DNA of 64,000 nucleotides from Termitomyces sp. T153 (GCA_018296165.2 JACKQL020000019.1:868001-932000), one strand, 5' to 3'; positions 20,447 through 31,849 are shown, counted from the first letter of the stretch. The notes: a model not told the origin generated them from the sequence alone. A program made the numbers and translations.

Positions 20447-21484
20447 TCAGGTTCCACTGATGATGGGGGCTCAGCTACACTGGCAAATCCTTACTAGGCA
20501 GATGCAATGTCCTGCACTTATAACCTAGCACTCTGGAGTTGGTGCAGAGTGGAGAGGCTTGCAAGGAGAAGCTAGGGGGAGTGGTCCAAGCAAGTCTGGA
20601 GTGGTCTGGGGAAGTCTAAGACCAAGTGTATTAATGTTGGGCTTGGGTGGGCATCAGGAACAAGTTCTTAAGTGCATAAATAGATTGCAGGGTAGATGGA
20701 GGCTTTGCTAGGGACAAGGGCAGAGCCAGAGTTTGACAGGGGATCAAGTAAGACTTGATGGGTTTGGGGCCGAGCAAAGAGTGAGGTCTGGAGTGGTCAT
20801 AAGAATGTTTGGGGATTGTAGCACATGTGCAGAGTTTGTACTGATGTCAGGGATGGAAGGGACTTAGAGAAACAAAGGAAATATAGACAGTCAAGATGAG
20901 ACAGAGACAAGGTGAGATGAGACAGAGAAAAAGATAGATTCAAGACTAAAAATAGAAACAGAGACAGAACAAAACACAAGACACAAGAAACCAGTAGATG
21001 CAAGTAATATCAAGACTGGAGTACAAGGAGTTACTCTATGACTTATATACGGACTACTGGATAGCTCTGGAGGACAGCAGGCATGGCAGTGGGACTTGAC
21101 AGGGCTGTGTGGGGTTGATGGGTGTCAGGAATGATCAAGGAGCAGGCCACAGTGATATTCTGATGGGATCAGCTGGGGACATGGGCCACTCTGGGGTCAT
21201 TGTGATGCTCCAGAGCAGGTCAGGTGAACCAGGGTAGGGGGTCAGAGGTGTATGGCAGGGTCAGGAGTAGCAGGGGAAGGTTCCAGAGGTTCAGGGGAAG
21301 TGTCAAGGACTGTGGAGAAGGTGTTGGAGTTGGCCAGGGGATCATTGGAGTTTGCTGGAGAAGCATCAGAGTTACCTGGAGTGGGTGTGGAGGGTGGTCG
21401 AGGGTTGGGGGGTTTGGCAGGGCATTGGGAAGGGCTTAGGCAGGTTGGAGACAAGGTCGGGGGTCTGGGGAGTGGGTCGTGACA
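20447..21484 (-). repeat. Large solo LTR (LTR-L, 1038 bp) in the recombinase
   Basis: Plus strand TGTCAGGTTCC..CGTGACA; flanked by ATAAT at 20442-20446 and 21485-21489. The recombinase reading resumes on both sides. Confidence 0.9.
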
Positions 21485-21882
21485 ATAATCTTTGATGCCT
21501 CAGATGAGATGCTGTACAAGAGGGGATGTGGTGGCCAAGAATGGGAGGTTAGCATCAACATGGAGGGAGCATACCACAGACAAATATGCCTTGATTGTTT
21601 TGGGCTGGACTCACCTGCCAAGGCTTGCAACCCATGAGAGAATGGCTGGCTCAGAGGTGGGGAGGATGGAGCCATTGGAGTTGTAGAGACTGTTGAGCTG
21701 GATGTGGAGAATGAATTGTGTTGCTGGCCTGTTGAGTATGTCTGCTGTGTGTTTGATATGAGTCCATGCCAAAGGTAAAATGCAACAGTTTGGGAGTGGT
21801 GCCAATTTTGCTGATACCACCAAGCTGGAGGCATTTCAAGCTTAGTTTCTGGTTGAGCCAAGGGGCAATCAAGAACATGCAT
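21485..21882 (-). pseudogene. Tyrosine recombinase N-terminal part
   Basis: Frames 21882-21436 and overlapping ones give degenerate SAM-like N-terminal recombinase sequence (SRHICLWYAPS.., LTSHSW..), ending at IIVT where the LTR begins. Assignment rests mainly on position between RNase H and the catalytic part. Confidence 0.45.
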
Positions 21883-21935
21883 TTGAAAGGAAAATGGGAA
21901 GAAGTGTCAGCAATGCAATTATCAGAAGATGAGAG

Positions 21936-22295
21936 TCACTCAGAAGAGAAGAAAAAATCTAGCATGCATGCTAAAGCAACTAGGTGCTGGATGTATTTCA
22001 TTATAGCTGAAGACCAAATTGATTTATTCCAAATTGTGTTGAAGATGGCTTTGTTGTTGATGTGGAAGACAATGTGGCTTCCTCTGAACTCATTGCCCCA
22101 GCACAGAATGGCATAGACTACTGCAAACATTTCTTTGACCTGGATGTGCTCATGCTGCAAGCAATGTGGGCAGCATGCTGCAAACCATGCTGAGCCAAAG
22201 TAGCTGCCAAGTCCTTTTGCACTGCTGGCATCAGTGTAGATGTTGATGGTGGCACAGTTGGGGAAGATAAGTTGTACTCCATTCCATGTTGGCAC
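21936..22295 (-). pseudogene. RNase H of the DIRS-like element
   Basis: A 119-codon open frame with IYTDASSAKGLGSYF (first catalytic Asp), HIQVKEMFAVVYAILCWG (Glu) and HINNKAIFNTI, where the usual DN is NN. This is the RNase H layout of DIRS-type elements. It lies about 0.2 kb downstream of RT with stops between. Confidence 0.65.
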
Positions 22296-22466
22296 AATGG
22301 TCTGCCACCATCCTATGTCCCATCATGCTGACTTAGGAATGTGACATGAGGCAAAGGGAGAGGAGGGAAAAGTTGCTGCAAAGTCATAGAGCATGCAGAT
22401 GAAAGCCCATGCTGCTGGAATAACTTGTGATACAAACTGGAGAAAACCCATCAGTTTGTCCAGGTC

Positions 22467-23546
22467 TCAGCATGTGGTGCAGCAACACAAAGCCCAGGAA
22501 GCAGACAGATTGCAAAGATACTCCAGTTTCTCTGGAGGGAGGTATACTTCCATAGAGATTGAGTCCAGTTCTGACCCCAAGAATTCAATTGTTGTATCTG
22601 GGCTCATGATCTTTGTGGGCTGGAAAGTGAGACCAAGCTGGCTACTAAATTCAAGTGCCCATGTGAGGGACTTGTAAACAAGTGCAGAGGGGGTGGCTGG
22701 TGCAAAGATGGCAAGGAAGTTGTTGAGGTAGTGGTGCATGTGTGCTGGGATATTGTGCTGCAGGATCCAATGGAGGGCTTCCACAAAGAGGTTAAAAACA
22801 TATGGTGCTGAGCAGGCACCAAAGGCAAGAACAATGTCATGGTAGAGTTTGCCCATCCATTCAAATCCCAGTAATGGCCAGTCAGAGCGGTGCATGGGGA
22901 TATGGTAGAATGTGGATTTGAGGTTGAGGTTGAGCATCAGGGAGCCTAGACCTGATGCAACAAGGTCCTGAATGGCATGCTCAACCATGTTATATTCAAT
23001 GCTGGCCTCTGCATCTGGAATCCCATTATTTACAGAAGTCCCTTCAGGCCAGGATAAGTGGTGGATGTGGTGCACCTTAGACAATTGTTTGCATGTCACT
23101 GCCTCAATGGATGATGCACAGAAGTTTCCAAATGGTGGCAAGACAAACAGACCACATGTTTGCCTGCTGGCAACCTGTGCAGCTATATCAGTGGAGAGAG
23201 TTGCAATGACTTCTGGATCCAAAGTTGTGGACTTCAGGTTGGTGCAGCACTGGCTTATGGTTTGGTCACCTGAGAAGCCAAGACTGGCACCAAAATGTAT
23301 AATTTGAGATAATGTAGATACAAGACATTGGTCAGGATAGTCATGTAAGTACTGCTGCCATGATTTTTTGTTTAACAATGAGATGATGCAGGGGAGGGAG
23401 GAGGTGTTGAGGAGGGGAGCATTAGTGTGGGGGCCAGAATTGGGGCAAGGGGGGGGGGGAATTGGGAGTGAGCTATTGAGAGGTTCCAAGTAAGAAGAGC
23501 CAGTAGATGAGGTGCCTTTGCCTGAGACAAGGCTTGGGTGAGTCAA
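22467..23546 (-). pseudogene. Reverse transcriptase of the DIRS-like element (359-codon open frame)
   Basis: The longest open frame in the window that is truly retroelement. It runs from a Ser/Pro-rich linker through WPEGTSVNNGIPD, SLMLNLNLKSTFYHIPMHRSDWPLLGFEW, GACSAPYVFN and a catalytic region reading HHYLNNFLAIF, where the expected YxDD is YLNN, so the polymerase is inactive. It ends in FLGSELDSISMEVYLPPEKL. The motif order and the GFEW and PYVFN variants fit DIRS/Ngaro-like RT rather than gypsy. Confidence 0.75.
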
Positions 23547-23589
23547 TGGAGTGGAAGGGTGATGACTTGCCCCACTGGATGCTTAATCC

Positions 23590-24487
23590 TTGTGCTGCAC
23601 CCTGCTATGGTCAGACTTGCCACAGGCAGAGCAGGTGTGGGGGCAGCTCCAAGGGCAGGGGTTGGTTGTGCATTTGCCATCATTAAACTTCTGGCATGGG
23701 TCATTTGAGTTGGATGGCATGCAAGTGGTGGGGTTGGCTTTGGGATTCTTTGATGGCATTGGCTTCCAATGTGCATAGACATGTTTTGAGAGTAAGTCAC
23801 TGTTGCAGTGGCCTTATTATGCATAGTCACCAGCCACTGTCTCAGTGCATTGATGATAAAAAAAACCAAATGGTATGCCAGGACTGTGGACCACTCATAC
23901 TCTGCCACAAGCTCAAGGAGCTGCTTGGTATATACCCAGAAAGTGTCCATGGCAGAGGTATTATTGACATGGAAGGCAAGAATCCAAAAGTATGTTTGGA
24001 GGGGGATGAGTACTAAGAAGTGGTTCTTGTATTCCTTAGCAGCATGGTGGCTGATTTTGAACTGGTTGGTTAGCCCATTGAACATGTAAGCTGTTTCCTT
24101 GTTGCAATTTGTTGGATTGAGCTTGTGGAGGTCTGCAGCCTTGAACTTGTGTGTGATGATTGCTATAAGAACTGATGTGTCAACATTGGGAAAATGGGTG
24201 CAAAGAGAAAGAGGGGTGGCAATGGATGCACCATTTACTCCTACAGCAGTGATTGGGGCCACAAATGGCCCCATGGCTGGGGACTCAGATGCAGTGGGGG
24301 GAGCTATGGCAGGCAGGGGGTCTGGCTGTGCATTAACTTTTGAAATGAGTTGTGTAATCAGTGCTTGAAGTTGAGCATGAGAGTTTCTGATTTTGGCTAC
24401 TTTGTTGGCTGAGAGGGGTGTGGCTTCAGGAGAGGCAGGGGAGGAGCAACTGTTGGGAGCTCTGGGCAGCAGAGAAAAATTTATCAT
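23590..24487 (-). pseudogene. gag-like protein of the DIRS-like element
   Basis: A 314-codon open frame (24487-23543) with a Ser/Pro-rich start, a central capsid-like region (LHKLNPTNCNKETAY, FKISHHAAKEYKNHFL, FWILAFHVNNTSAMDTFWVY) and, in a shifted frame at about 23725-23600, a Cys-rich knuckle CQKFNDGKC..CPHTCSACGKSDH. Such Cys/His knuckles end the first ORF of DIRS-like elements in Agaricomycetes. One frameshift separates the two. Confidence 0.6.
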
Positions 24488-24826
24488 ATGCTTGCAAAGC
24501 AGACAAAGAGTATATTAGACCATAGATTGTATGAGATCTAAAACAATGCATGACATATTGTGGGTGTCTAATCTATTGGATCTGCAAGCACAGTGTGAGA
24601 CAATGTAGATGATGTGAAGGCTAATGACAAAAAGCTTTCCTGCACGCACAGTGTGAGACAATAACAACATCACTACTGTATTTGTAGATATATAGTACTT
24701 GTAAACAATGGAATGAGAAATAACAATGAGGGTGGCCAGGTTGTGATGAGTAAAAGGGAATGGTGATCAGATCTTTGCCCAAATTGACCCTGTGCAATCC
24801 ATCACATTGCCCAAACCAATATACCC

Positions 24827-24960
24827 TTGAAAATTACTAGTCATGTGTCTAACTATCATTCACATTAGTCATCTATATTTATGAATTCTTTTAGTCTTCA
24901 AAATTGTTAGCCATGTGACCTTGTTTGTCTGTTGGAACTGATATTTATGTAATCACATCT
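24827..24960 (-). repeat. Flanking direct repeat of the DIRS-like element, right copy
   Basis: Counterpart of 19419-19545; both blocks begin with TTGAAAATT or a close variant and contain GCCATGTGACC. Confidence 0.6.
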
Positions 24961-25389
24961 TGTCCATCCTTTTGAACTAACTTTCCTATTGATTATGCTT
25001 GCCTTGGAACTGACAATTATATAGCCAACTCCTCTGTTTTGGAGTCCACTTCATCATGAAGATTATACTTTATTCAGTTGTGACACTGACATTTATGTAG
25101 TGTACTAACATGTCATTTCTCAAATTTGAATCTTCTTCCTCTTTCCCTCTTTGTCATCTCCCTCTGCATCTGAGTTGTATCTAACTCTTCTTTTCAGCAT
25201 TGACCCTCCAGTATGACTTGTCTGTTCCTTTGCCTCATTCTCATTATTGTACAATCAACCAGTAAGAGTTTGTCACATTAAACCACTCCCTTACCAATAA
25301 GGAAAGCATCCTGAGCATATACACCATGTTGTGAATAAGAAACTTAGACTTGATCTATCACATTCTGTCAAACAAGCAGCAGATAATGT
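24961..25389. other. Intergenic, no gene seen
   Basis: AT-rich, CG-free; no supportable frame or repeat boundary. Confidence 0.4.
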
Positions 25390-26110
25390 TCTAGGACCTA
25401 TAGGTCCTGTGTGGAATACCAACAGCTGTGCATACAATGCATTTTTATGTGTGGTTGTATAACTTGTGGAAAGAGGACCAGGAAATTTGGACTCAGAATT
25501 TGTGCCTATACAAGGGTCAGCTGCTGAAGACTACTGTATTGTTCTTCTCCAGGGCATCAGTCCAGTCAATCTTTTTGTTGGATTCTGTGTGGGATGAGCT
25601 TAGGATCAAGTTATCCCATCACAAGCCAGATGTATTTCCTATGGAGAGGTATATAAGCATTCACTCTTTGATAGATGAACTTGTCAAATACAACTGGGAC
25701 ATCAGTTTGTTGGTGCTCATATGCCCTGCCAAGCATCAACAGACAACAAGGGGAGTATCTTGTTTGAGGTCTTTGCAGTTGGTTCTTCTGAACAACAGAA
25801 CAACAATATATCCAGTATGCAAGAGGCCATGCAAAGCATGTTGGCAGTGACAGAAAGTTGCTGGTGTATGTGTAGCAGATGCATTGAACAAAACTTGGAG
25901 TTCTTATATGCACTGCTGCCCATATTTTTAGATGTATCATCTGTAGAGATGTCAATAGACCCTGATACTAGTGTATCAGGCCCTCATTCTGCTATAAGGA
26001 CAAGTCCAGGTCAAGCTGTTGCCTCATGATTTGCACTTAGTTTGGAGTGGATTGACCCGACAATTTCCACTGGTATTGCTACAGTCTCCAGGGAATAAAA
26101 AATGAGGGGC
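25390..26110 (+). pseudogene. USP-like protease remnant of a mobile island
   Basis: Reads GPVWNTNSCAYNAF, then after a one-base shift YNLWKEDQEIWTQNLCLYKGQLLK.. SVWDELRIKLS..YISIHSLIDELVK, and later LYALLPIFLDVSSVEMSIDPD. An NxCxYxxF box followed by YNLW is the shape of the Cys box of USP-like peptidases found beside transposons in Agaricomycetes. The expected downstream GVIYFGxHHFTSR segment is absent here but present at 40561-40331 on the other strand. Several frame changes; assignment is from memory of the family and moderate at best. Confidence 0.4.
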
Positions 26111-26163
26111 TAACTGCATCTATAGATACCTATCAGCAGGTCCATTTGATTGCTGTCATTGTG

Positions 26164-26245
26164 GTGCCTGTAGTCTAGTGGTTTTGTCATCCATATGGAT
26201 TACTATTCCTATGGCCACTCTTAGGTTTGAATCCCATAGGCCTGC
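26164..26245 (+). other. tRNA-like sequence with A and B boxes
   Basis: TAGTCTAGTGG at 26171-26181 fits the pol III A box, and GGTTTGAATCC at 26224-26234 fits the B box with one CG to TG change. Spacing is tRNA-like, but acceptor and T stems pair poorly, so this is a decayed tRNA or the head of a SINE rather than a working tRNA gene. Confidence 0.35.
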
Positions 26246-26679
26246 ATACCTGGCTTATGTATTCTGCAGTGGCCAGAGTTGTGCCACTCAATTTGTGCAG
26301 CTTCCTTCCATTTACACTAGCCTTTCACAACAGCTGCCTCTGGATTTCCAGTATTATGCAGTGGCCTGTTTTGCACAAGATTCTGCAACTTGCTACAGCA
26401 GTTGCTGTGCACTATTTCTGGGCTGTATGTGAATTTCCAGCATGTGACCTGGTTGACAGCAGCAGCTGGGCTTACCACCATTTTCTTAGGAGCAGTCTGT
26501 CCAGTTCTGCCAGTTTTGCAGTAGATTTGCCATGACCTCTTGCACCTCCTCCAGCCTTCCACTGGACATCTGCCTGCTCATCCAGGCTTCTGTCAAAACC
26601 CCTTGCTTTATGCCCATCTCTCTCATGGCACTTCTCAGGAGATCACCAGGGGAGCATGACCTAAATGGCACTTGGAAAT

Positions 26680-27556
26680 GTCAGCTTGCTCATTCTCTGC
26701 ATATGTGAGAGAAAGGTGCAGTTGCAGAATCCTGTGGCTCTTGTAGTGTTGATACACTGGTCTGTAGTACCATGCAGCATAAATATCAGATGAAAGAAAA
26801 AAAGAGTGCTGTGATTTGCAGCATCTGCCTGTTCATTAAAGCAAAGCAGATTACTAATATCTGCTGTGTTTCATAACTACCCACAGTTTTCAGCATGTCT
26901 GCAGCAACCATTGTAGATTTCTACCACTTTGCAGCTACTTGTATAATTACACCAGCTTTCCAGCAGATCATCAATGGACTGAGCTTTCCAAATCCTACTT
27001 TAGATGGAAACACAGAAAGAATGATTTCCACCATTAAGGATCTTTATCATATCACCAATGTTGCCATTAGTTTCTGTGCTGTGGTAACCTCTGCTGAGAC
27101 TGTTTGGAACCCACACTGTAGCCCCTCTGGTGGCCCTGCCATGGACAAAACAACATAGGGCTCTGCTATGCAGGGATATTTATCATGAGGAGCTTGCTCT
27201 CTTTAGCCCAATACCTTTCTGTTTTTTAAGCACTTATAGCTCAATGGTTATTATTCAGGAATGATGCATTTCTGTGCTACAATATTAAGATTCAGAAATC
27301 TACCTCTGCTACAACATAATAGCTAAGGTGTATTACAAGAATACACCTTGGTAGACCTAGGTAAAATTCATGTCCACCAGAAAAGTTAACTACAATAAAA
27401 ATAAACCCATATTAACCTGTTCAATACTAATATTCACATGACCCATCCTATCCAACTTTTGACAGGCATCATCCACAATGGCAAAAGTACACACAATCTT
27501 TTCTGACTTGGAGATGCATGAGTGCTGGTGCTAGATGAAGAGGAATGGTTGTTAAG
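26680..27556 (+). repeat. Dispersed repeat R, copy 2
   Basis: Inverted relative to copy 1 at 10566-11505. The uninterrupted right end (TTAAGG near 27554) shows where element C entered copy 1. It carries the conserved frame 26895-27158 (VDFYHFAATCIITPAFQQI, LDGNTERMISTI, HITNVAISFCAV). Confidence 0.7.
26895..27158 (+). pseudogene. Unrecognised conserved frame in repeat R, copy 2
   Basis: An 87-codon open frame whose middle matches the copy-1 frame nearly throughout. Between the start and VDFYHF this copy has about 50 bp more, with CTAAT and an AG near its end, possibly an intron lost in copy 1. Family unknown. Confidence 0.35.
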
Positions 27557-28635
27557 GCAATGGAGACACTGGATGGAGTGACTGTGCTTGCAACAGTACA
27601 GATGGAGGCAACAAGTGTCCTGAAACCTGACATGAGGAGCTCAGTTCTTTGATGAGAATGGGACTGGTGGTGTAGAGATCTTTTTTCCTCAGCCTGAAGT
27701 GTGCACATGCATTTGAGTCTGCTCAGTCAGAGTAGTGTTGGTGCAAATAATATACATCAGGCAGGAAGTACCTGCTGAGAGGCTTCAGTGGCTTTGTGGA
27801 GGTGTGCAGCTTGTATGGAGGGATGCAAGTCAATGAGGTTGGTGTGGTTGTTTGTGATGATGTGTATATAATAATGTAGCAGTCAGTGCATGAGACCTCA
27901 CATGTAGCAGTAGAATGTGATTGAGCCTATCAATGGTGACAACAATCCAACCCTTGTAGCAGCTGGAGCAAGCAACTAGAGCCCAATCCTGCCAGTGCAG
28001 GAGGGTGATGGTTGTTGTTGCTCTCAAAATACCTTCCAACCTTATCAAACTAGTGACAGTTTTGCAATGATTCTTCTTGTCTTTTTAATATATTTAATCT
28101 GCAAAATAGTGGACTAACTGATCACAAATAGTTATTTCAGGACATTTCTAAAGAGCTGGTCTTCTATTATGACATTCATTAGGAGGCTTCTATCAGATAT
28201 GTACAAAAGTGTTACCTTCACTGTGCAAGATCATGGGCTTCATCATGCAATTTACTATACAGTTATTAAAATGACAACCCTGCACAAGTTTTTTTCTTCT
28301 GCCAAATCAGACTTGGCAAAAAGTTACAACACTAGTGCTTATTCACCAAATGTTCCATGCACTTTTTTCTTTGAATGTGCATTCTGATCAACTCTGATTT
28401 CAAGCAATATAACCTTGAATGAAGGATGCTGTATGCTCCATTTACAAACATTGTAGCTTGTCAATATAATTGATATTTACTTCCCATCACACTCACACTG
28501 CTCTTGCAATTCTCAACCTTGGCATCTTCACTCATCATAAGCAACATCACTTTGTATGCTTCTCAATCACTGATGTTAAAGCTCAGCACAATAAAATACA
28601 CTGAATGGGAAAAATCAATGTTAAAATGACTTATA
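27557..28635. other. No gene seen
   Basis: CG-poor, with short frames only (28169-28387 +, 28048-27830 -) that I cannot support. Confidence 0.4.
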
Positions 28636-28839
28636 CACTGCTGGGGCCAGAAAATGTTTCCAATGGAAAAAGAGTCAAGAGAAACCTGTCATCTGTTTCT
28701 TGGCTAGCTTTTTACTATAGAAAAAGGCAAATTTCCTTTGTTAAAAGACTTTTTCCATCAGAAATTGCCACATAGGAAATGGCATAACAGGTTTCCTTTT
28801 GATTTTTTCCCAAGGAAACACAATTGAGTGCCAGCAGTG
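28636..28839 (-). mobile_element. CACTG-type MITE, copy 2 (204 bp, inverted)
   Basis: Ends CACTGCTGG and CCAGCAGTG; ATA duplicated at 28633-28635 and 28840-28842. Opposite orientation to copies 1 and 3. Confidence 0.85.
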
Positions 28840-29115
28840 ATATCAGTTGGCAGTGCCTGCATTGTGACAGGCAAAGAGCAAAGTCCTATTCTTGATCCCA
28901 GCAGCCCTATCTCCATACAATTATTCAATGCCTACCTCTTGCATAGTGATTGTGCCACTGCAGAGATTCATCAGTGGCTGGATGAAGGTAATAAAATCCA
29001 TGTCAACAGCATCCACAATCAACCAGCCACCATGTGTGCCAAAAAAGGAGATCCACTTGAAGTCAGCACCTAATGTGCATTTTAGTCCTAGCTCTGTACA
29101 TGCATTGAGGGAGCA

Positions 29116-29831
29116 ATGCAACACATCTGCATTCTCCACCCTCCACCTATCATTGGCTCAGATGGCTCTGTCACACCAGTGTATACAATCAAGATACTAG
29201 ATGATGAGCTTTCCATTATGGCAATGCTACATGCACTTCCCTGCAAGGATTACATGGCATTAATTTCTTCTATCCTTATGCTTAATAGTCTAACTAAGAC
29301 TGTTGTACTCAAAGTTTTCTGCACCAAGGAGGTGCAATGCAGAGCTAGCAAAGAGGAAGCTGCTGCAACAGCTGCTGCTGTGGCTGCTGCAGCTGCCTGG
29401 GCAATAGCCTGTTTCCTATGGGATGGGCCACACAGAGGACAAGATTGCCAAAACCTTGAGAGTGCACACACTCATGTAAGAAAGGATGATGGAGAGTCAA
29501 AGTGGAGGAAGCCACATGAAGGATGTCAAGGCAGAAAGCCAGACACTGCTCAAATGGATGCTACAAAAGCAAAAGCAGGGAATGGATGTGATGGACCCAC
29601 TGTCAAGGCAGAAACTGCCATTTGTCAATCCTTATCATCACCATTCCCTCCTGCTGACATGCTATGGAACACAGACTCAGGAGCCACAGGTCATATGATG
29701 CTGCACCAAGAGTGGTTCTTGCCCAGCTCCTTCAAGCCATGGAAAATGGCTATTCACCTTGCCAACAATGCAATCATCTACTCTGTGGAAAAAGGCTCAG
29801 TGAGGTTCAGTCCACAAGGGAAGAATAGAAG
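29116..29831 (+). pseudogene. Copia gag end and protease
   Basis: Part of a 332-codon frame. It has an Ala-rich stretch, CFLWDGPHRGQDC (knuckle with one Cys replaced), a basic linker and MLWNTDSGATGHM, the copia protease active site, intact. The frame continues artificially into the inserted LTR and MITE, so codons after 29831 are not part of the protein. Protease sequence resumes after 30317 with ITNVSFLPELTNELLS. Confidence 0.7.
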
Positions 29832-30312
29832 TGTAAGGGCAACCTCTGGAGGCTGTGGCTCAATCACAAAACTGGCAGAGGGAGATCCAAAGTCTATTCA
29901 GCACAGTACAATGTCTACAAGTAGGACTACACACCTGATAGAGGGAGATCCAAAGAGAACAAGTCTGAGGATCTCAAATGCCAGGGTTTGGAAAATCTAC
30001 TCAAAGTTACATGACCACTGCTGGCACTCAATTGTGTTTTCTTGGGAAAAAATCAAAAGGAAACCTGTTATTCCATTTTCTCTGTGGCAATTTCTGATGG
30101 AAAAAGTCTTTTAACAAAGGAAATTGGCCTTTTTCTATAGTAAAAAGCTAGCAAAGAAACAGATGACAGGTTTCTTTGACTCTTTTTCATTAGAAAAATT
30201 TTCTGGCCCCAGCAGTGGACCTTGCCATGTGGGTTCCACACAGGATGCACATCGCAACTGATCATGTGACCAATCACATGACCAAAACATGTGTGTCAGC
30301 AGTTCCCTGACA
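29832..30312 (-). repeat. Solo LTR (LTR6 family) containing a MITE
   Basis: Plus strand TGTAAGGGC..TTCCCTGACA, flanked by AGAAG at 29827-29831 and 30313-30317. Without the MITE and its duplicate it is about 276 bp. It carries the priming motif and paired repeats of the gypsy LTR group. Confidence 0.9.
30016..30217 (+). mobile_element. CACTG-type MITE, copy 3 (202 bp)
   Basis: GAC duplicated at 30013-30015 and 30218-30220; same ends as the other two copies. It lies inside the LTR at 29832-30312, so it is younger than that LTR insertion. Confidence 0.88.
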
Positions 30313-30317
30313 AGAAG

Positions 30318-31570
30318 TGGGACAAACTTCCAGACATTATTATCACCAATGTGTCATTTCTACCAGAATTAACCAACGAACTTCTCTCCATCACCACTCT
30401 CTCACTTAGTACACCACAGATTCTCCATTACATTTGTTGGATGCAAGGTCTTTTCCAATCTGCAAGGTGACCTAGTGTTCAGTGCTACTATTGACAGGTT
30501 GTTGACCTTGTATCTGAATGGCAAGACTCTGATGTCCTCCCCTACTCACACTGTAAATACCACAAGTGTTGCTATTGACAGATCCCTACTCCATTGTCAA
30601 ATGTGTCATTTGAGAGAGGACTGCCTGGAACAACTGATTAGAGAGGGTTTGACAGAGGATCTGAAGATCTCCTTGTATGCTCTCCTACCAAGAATCTGCT
30701 GACCTTGTATAGAAGGGAAGCAGTTCAGGGCATCTTTCAAGCATGTATCAGACTGCACCACTGAAGTTCTAGGACAGGTGTTCAGCAATGTTCATGGACC
30801 AATGCCTATTGCTGGTCACCAAACAAGTTTCAGATGGTGGACAACATTTATCAATGACAACACCTGTTGGATGCAGGTCTATGGCATGTTGCACAAGAGC
30901 AATCTTTTACAGTCATTCAAGACTTATAAAGCACAAGTCAAATAGCAAACAGGCAAAAAGCTCAAGTGTTTTCACAATGATGAAGGGGGAGGACACATCT
31001 CATAAGAGCTGCTCAACCACTGCAGATTGGAGGGAATATATTTAGAACACACAAACACTGCCACACCTTAGCAGAACAGCATTGCCAAGCATTTGAATAG
31101 AATGATCTTGGAAGCAGTGACATCAATGCTCACAGAAGCCAACCTGCTACAAAGCTTCTGGATCTATCCTCTCAATGCATACTGCCATGTGCATAATTGT
31201 TGTCCCACATTGACACTCCCATACAACATGACACCATATGAAGCCGACAAGCACTGAAAACTGCAAATTTGCCACCTGCATGTTTTTGGATGTGTGGCTT
31301 ATGTGCTCATGCTAAAAAAGAAGAGGAAAGGCACACAAAGCCATATGCTCTCAGGCATATTTGTTGGGTACCCCAAGGCACAGATTAGATGGACAATCTA
31401 CATCCCTAGTACCCAAAAAACTCTGGTCTCTTGCAATGTTATATTCAATGAAACCACCTTTCCTAGTCTCTCTGAGAAGGGAGTGCCTTGCCTGCCCCCC
31501 CAAGTGCATTTGACAGACTGCTATCATGTGAACCATATGATTCGACAACATGGTATAGCTCATCAATGAC
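30318..31570 (+). pseudogene. Copia integrase
   Basis: Broken frames give HCQMCHLREDCLEQLI (zinc domain), GPMPIAGHQTSFRWWTTFINDNT (first catalytic Asp region), CFHNDEGGGHIS, SFWIYPLNAYCHVHNCCPT and HVFGCVAYVL.., SGIFVGYPKAQIRWTIYIP, the usual copia integrase end. Stops occur at several places, for example near 30701 and 30944. Confidence 0.65.
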
Positions 31571-31849
31571 ATTGAGGTAGGAGACAGCCCCAACACTCCC
31601 CTTGCAGAGGGAGCCATTGACATTATGGAAATGGTCAGAGATCTACCCTGGACCCTCCTCAGGCAGCTTGCATGCTGCACCAGCCATGCTCTTTGCCACC
31701 ACCATGCAAACTGAGCCAGCACTTGCACATCTCAATGTGCCCTAATGCCAAATATTACAATGTGGTATGATGGCAAGAGAATGGAGAATCTCCCTCATCC
31801 AAGAGCCACTCCTGCCACCAGCTTCTTTGCCTTACCCTGACCCCCCCCC

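Larger units (their letters stand above)
19419..24960 (-). mobile_element. DIRS-like tyrosine-recombinase retrotransposon
   Basis: On the minus strand the order is gag (24487-23590), RT (23546-22470), RNase H (22295-21936), tyrosine recombinase (21880-19825): the DIRS/PAT order without integrase or protease. It is framed by direct repeats of about 130 bp, 19419-19545 and 24827-24960 (both contain TTAGCCATGTGACCTTGTT). A 1-kb LTR is inserted in the recombinase (20447-21484). All frames are broken. Whether the framing repeats are the true termini or part of a split-repeat arrangement cannot be decided here. Confidence 0.7.

Noticed and set aside
29832..30114. Last third of the 332-codon frame at 29116-30114 as part of the copia protein
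   Set aside because: It is LTR and MITE sequence read through by chance; copia protease resumes after 30317.
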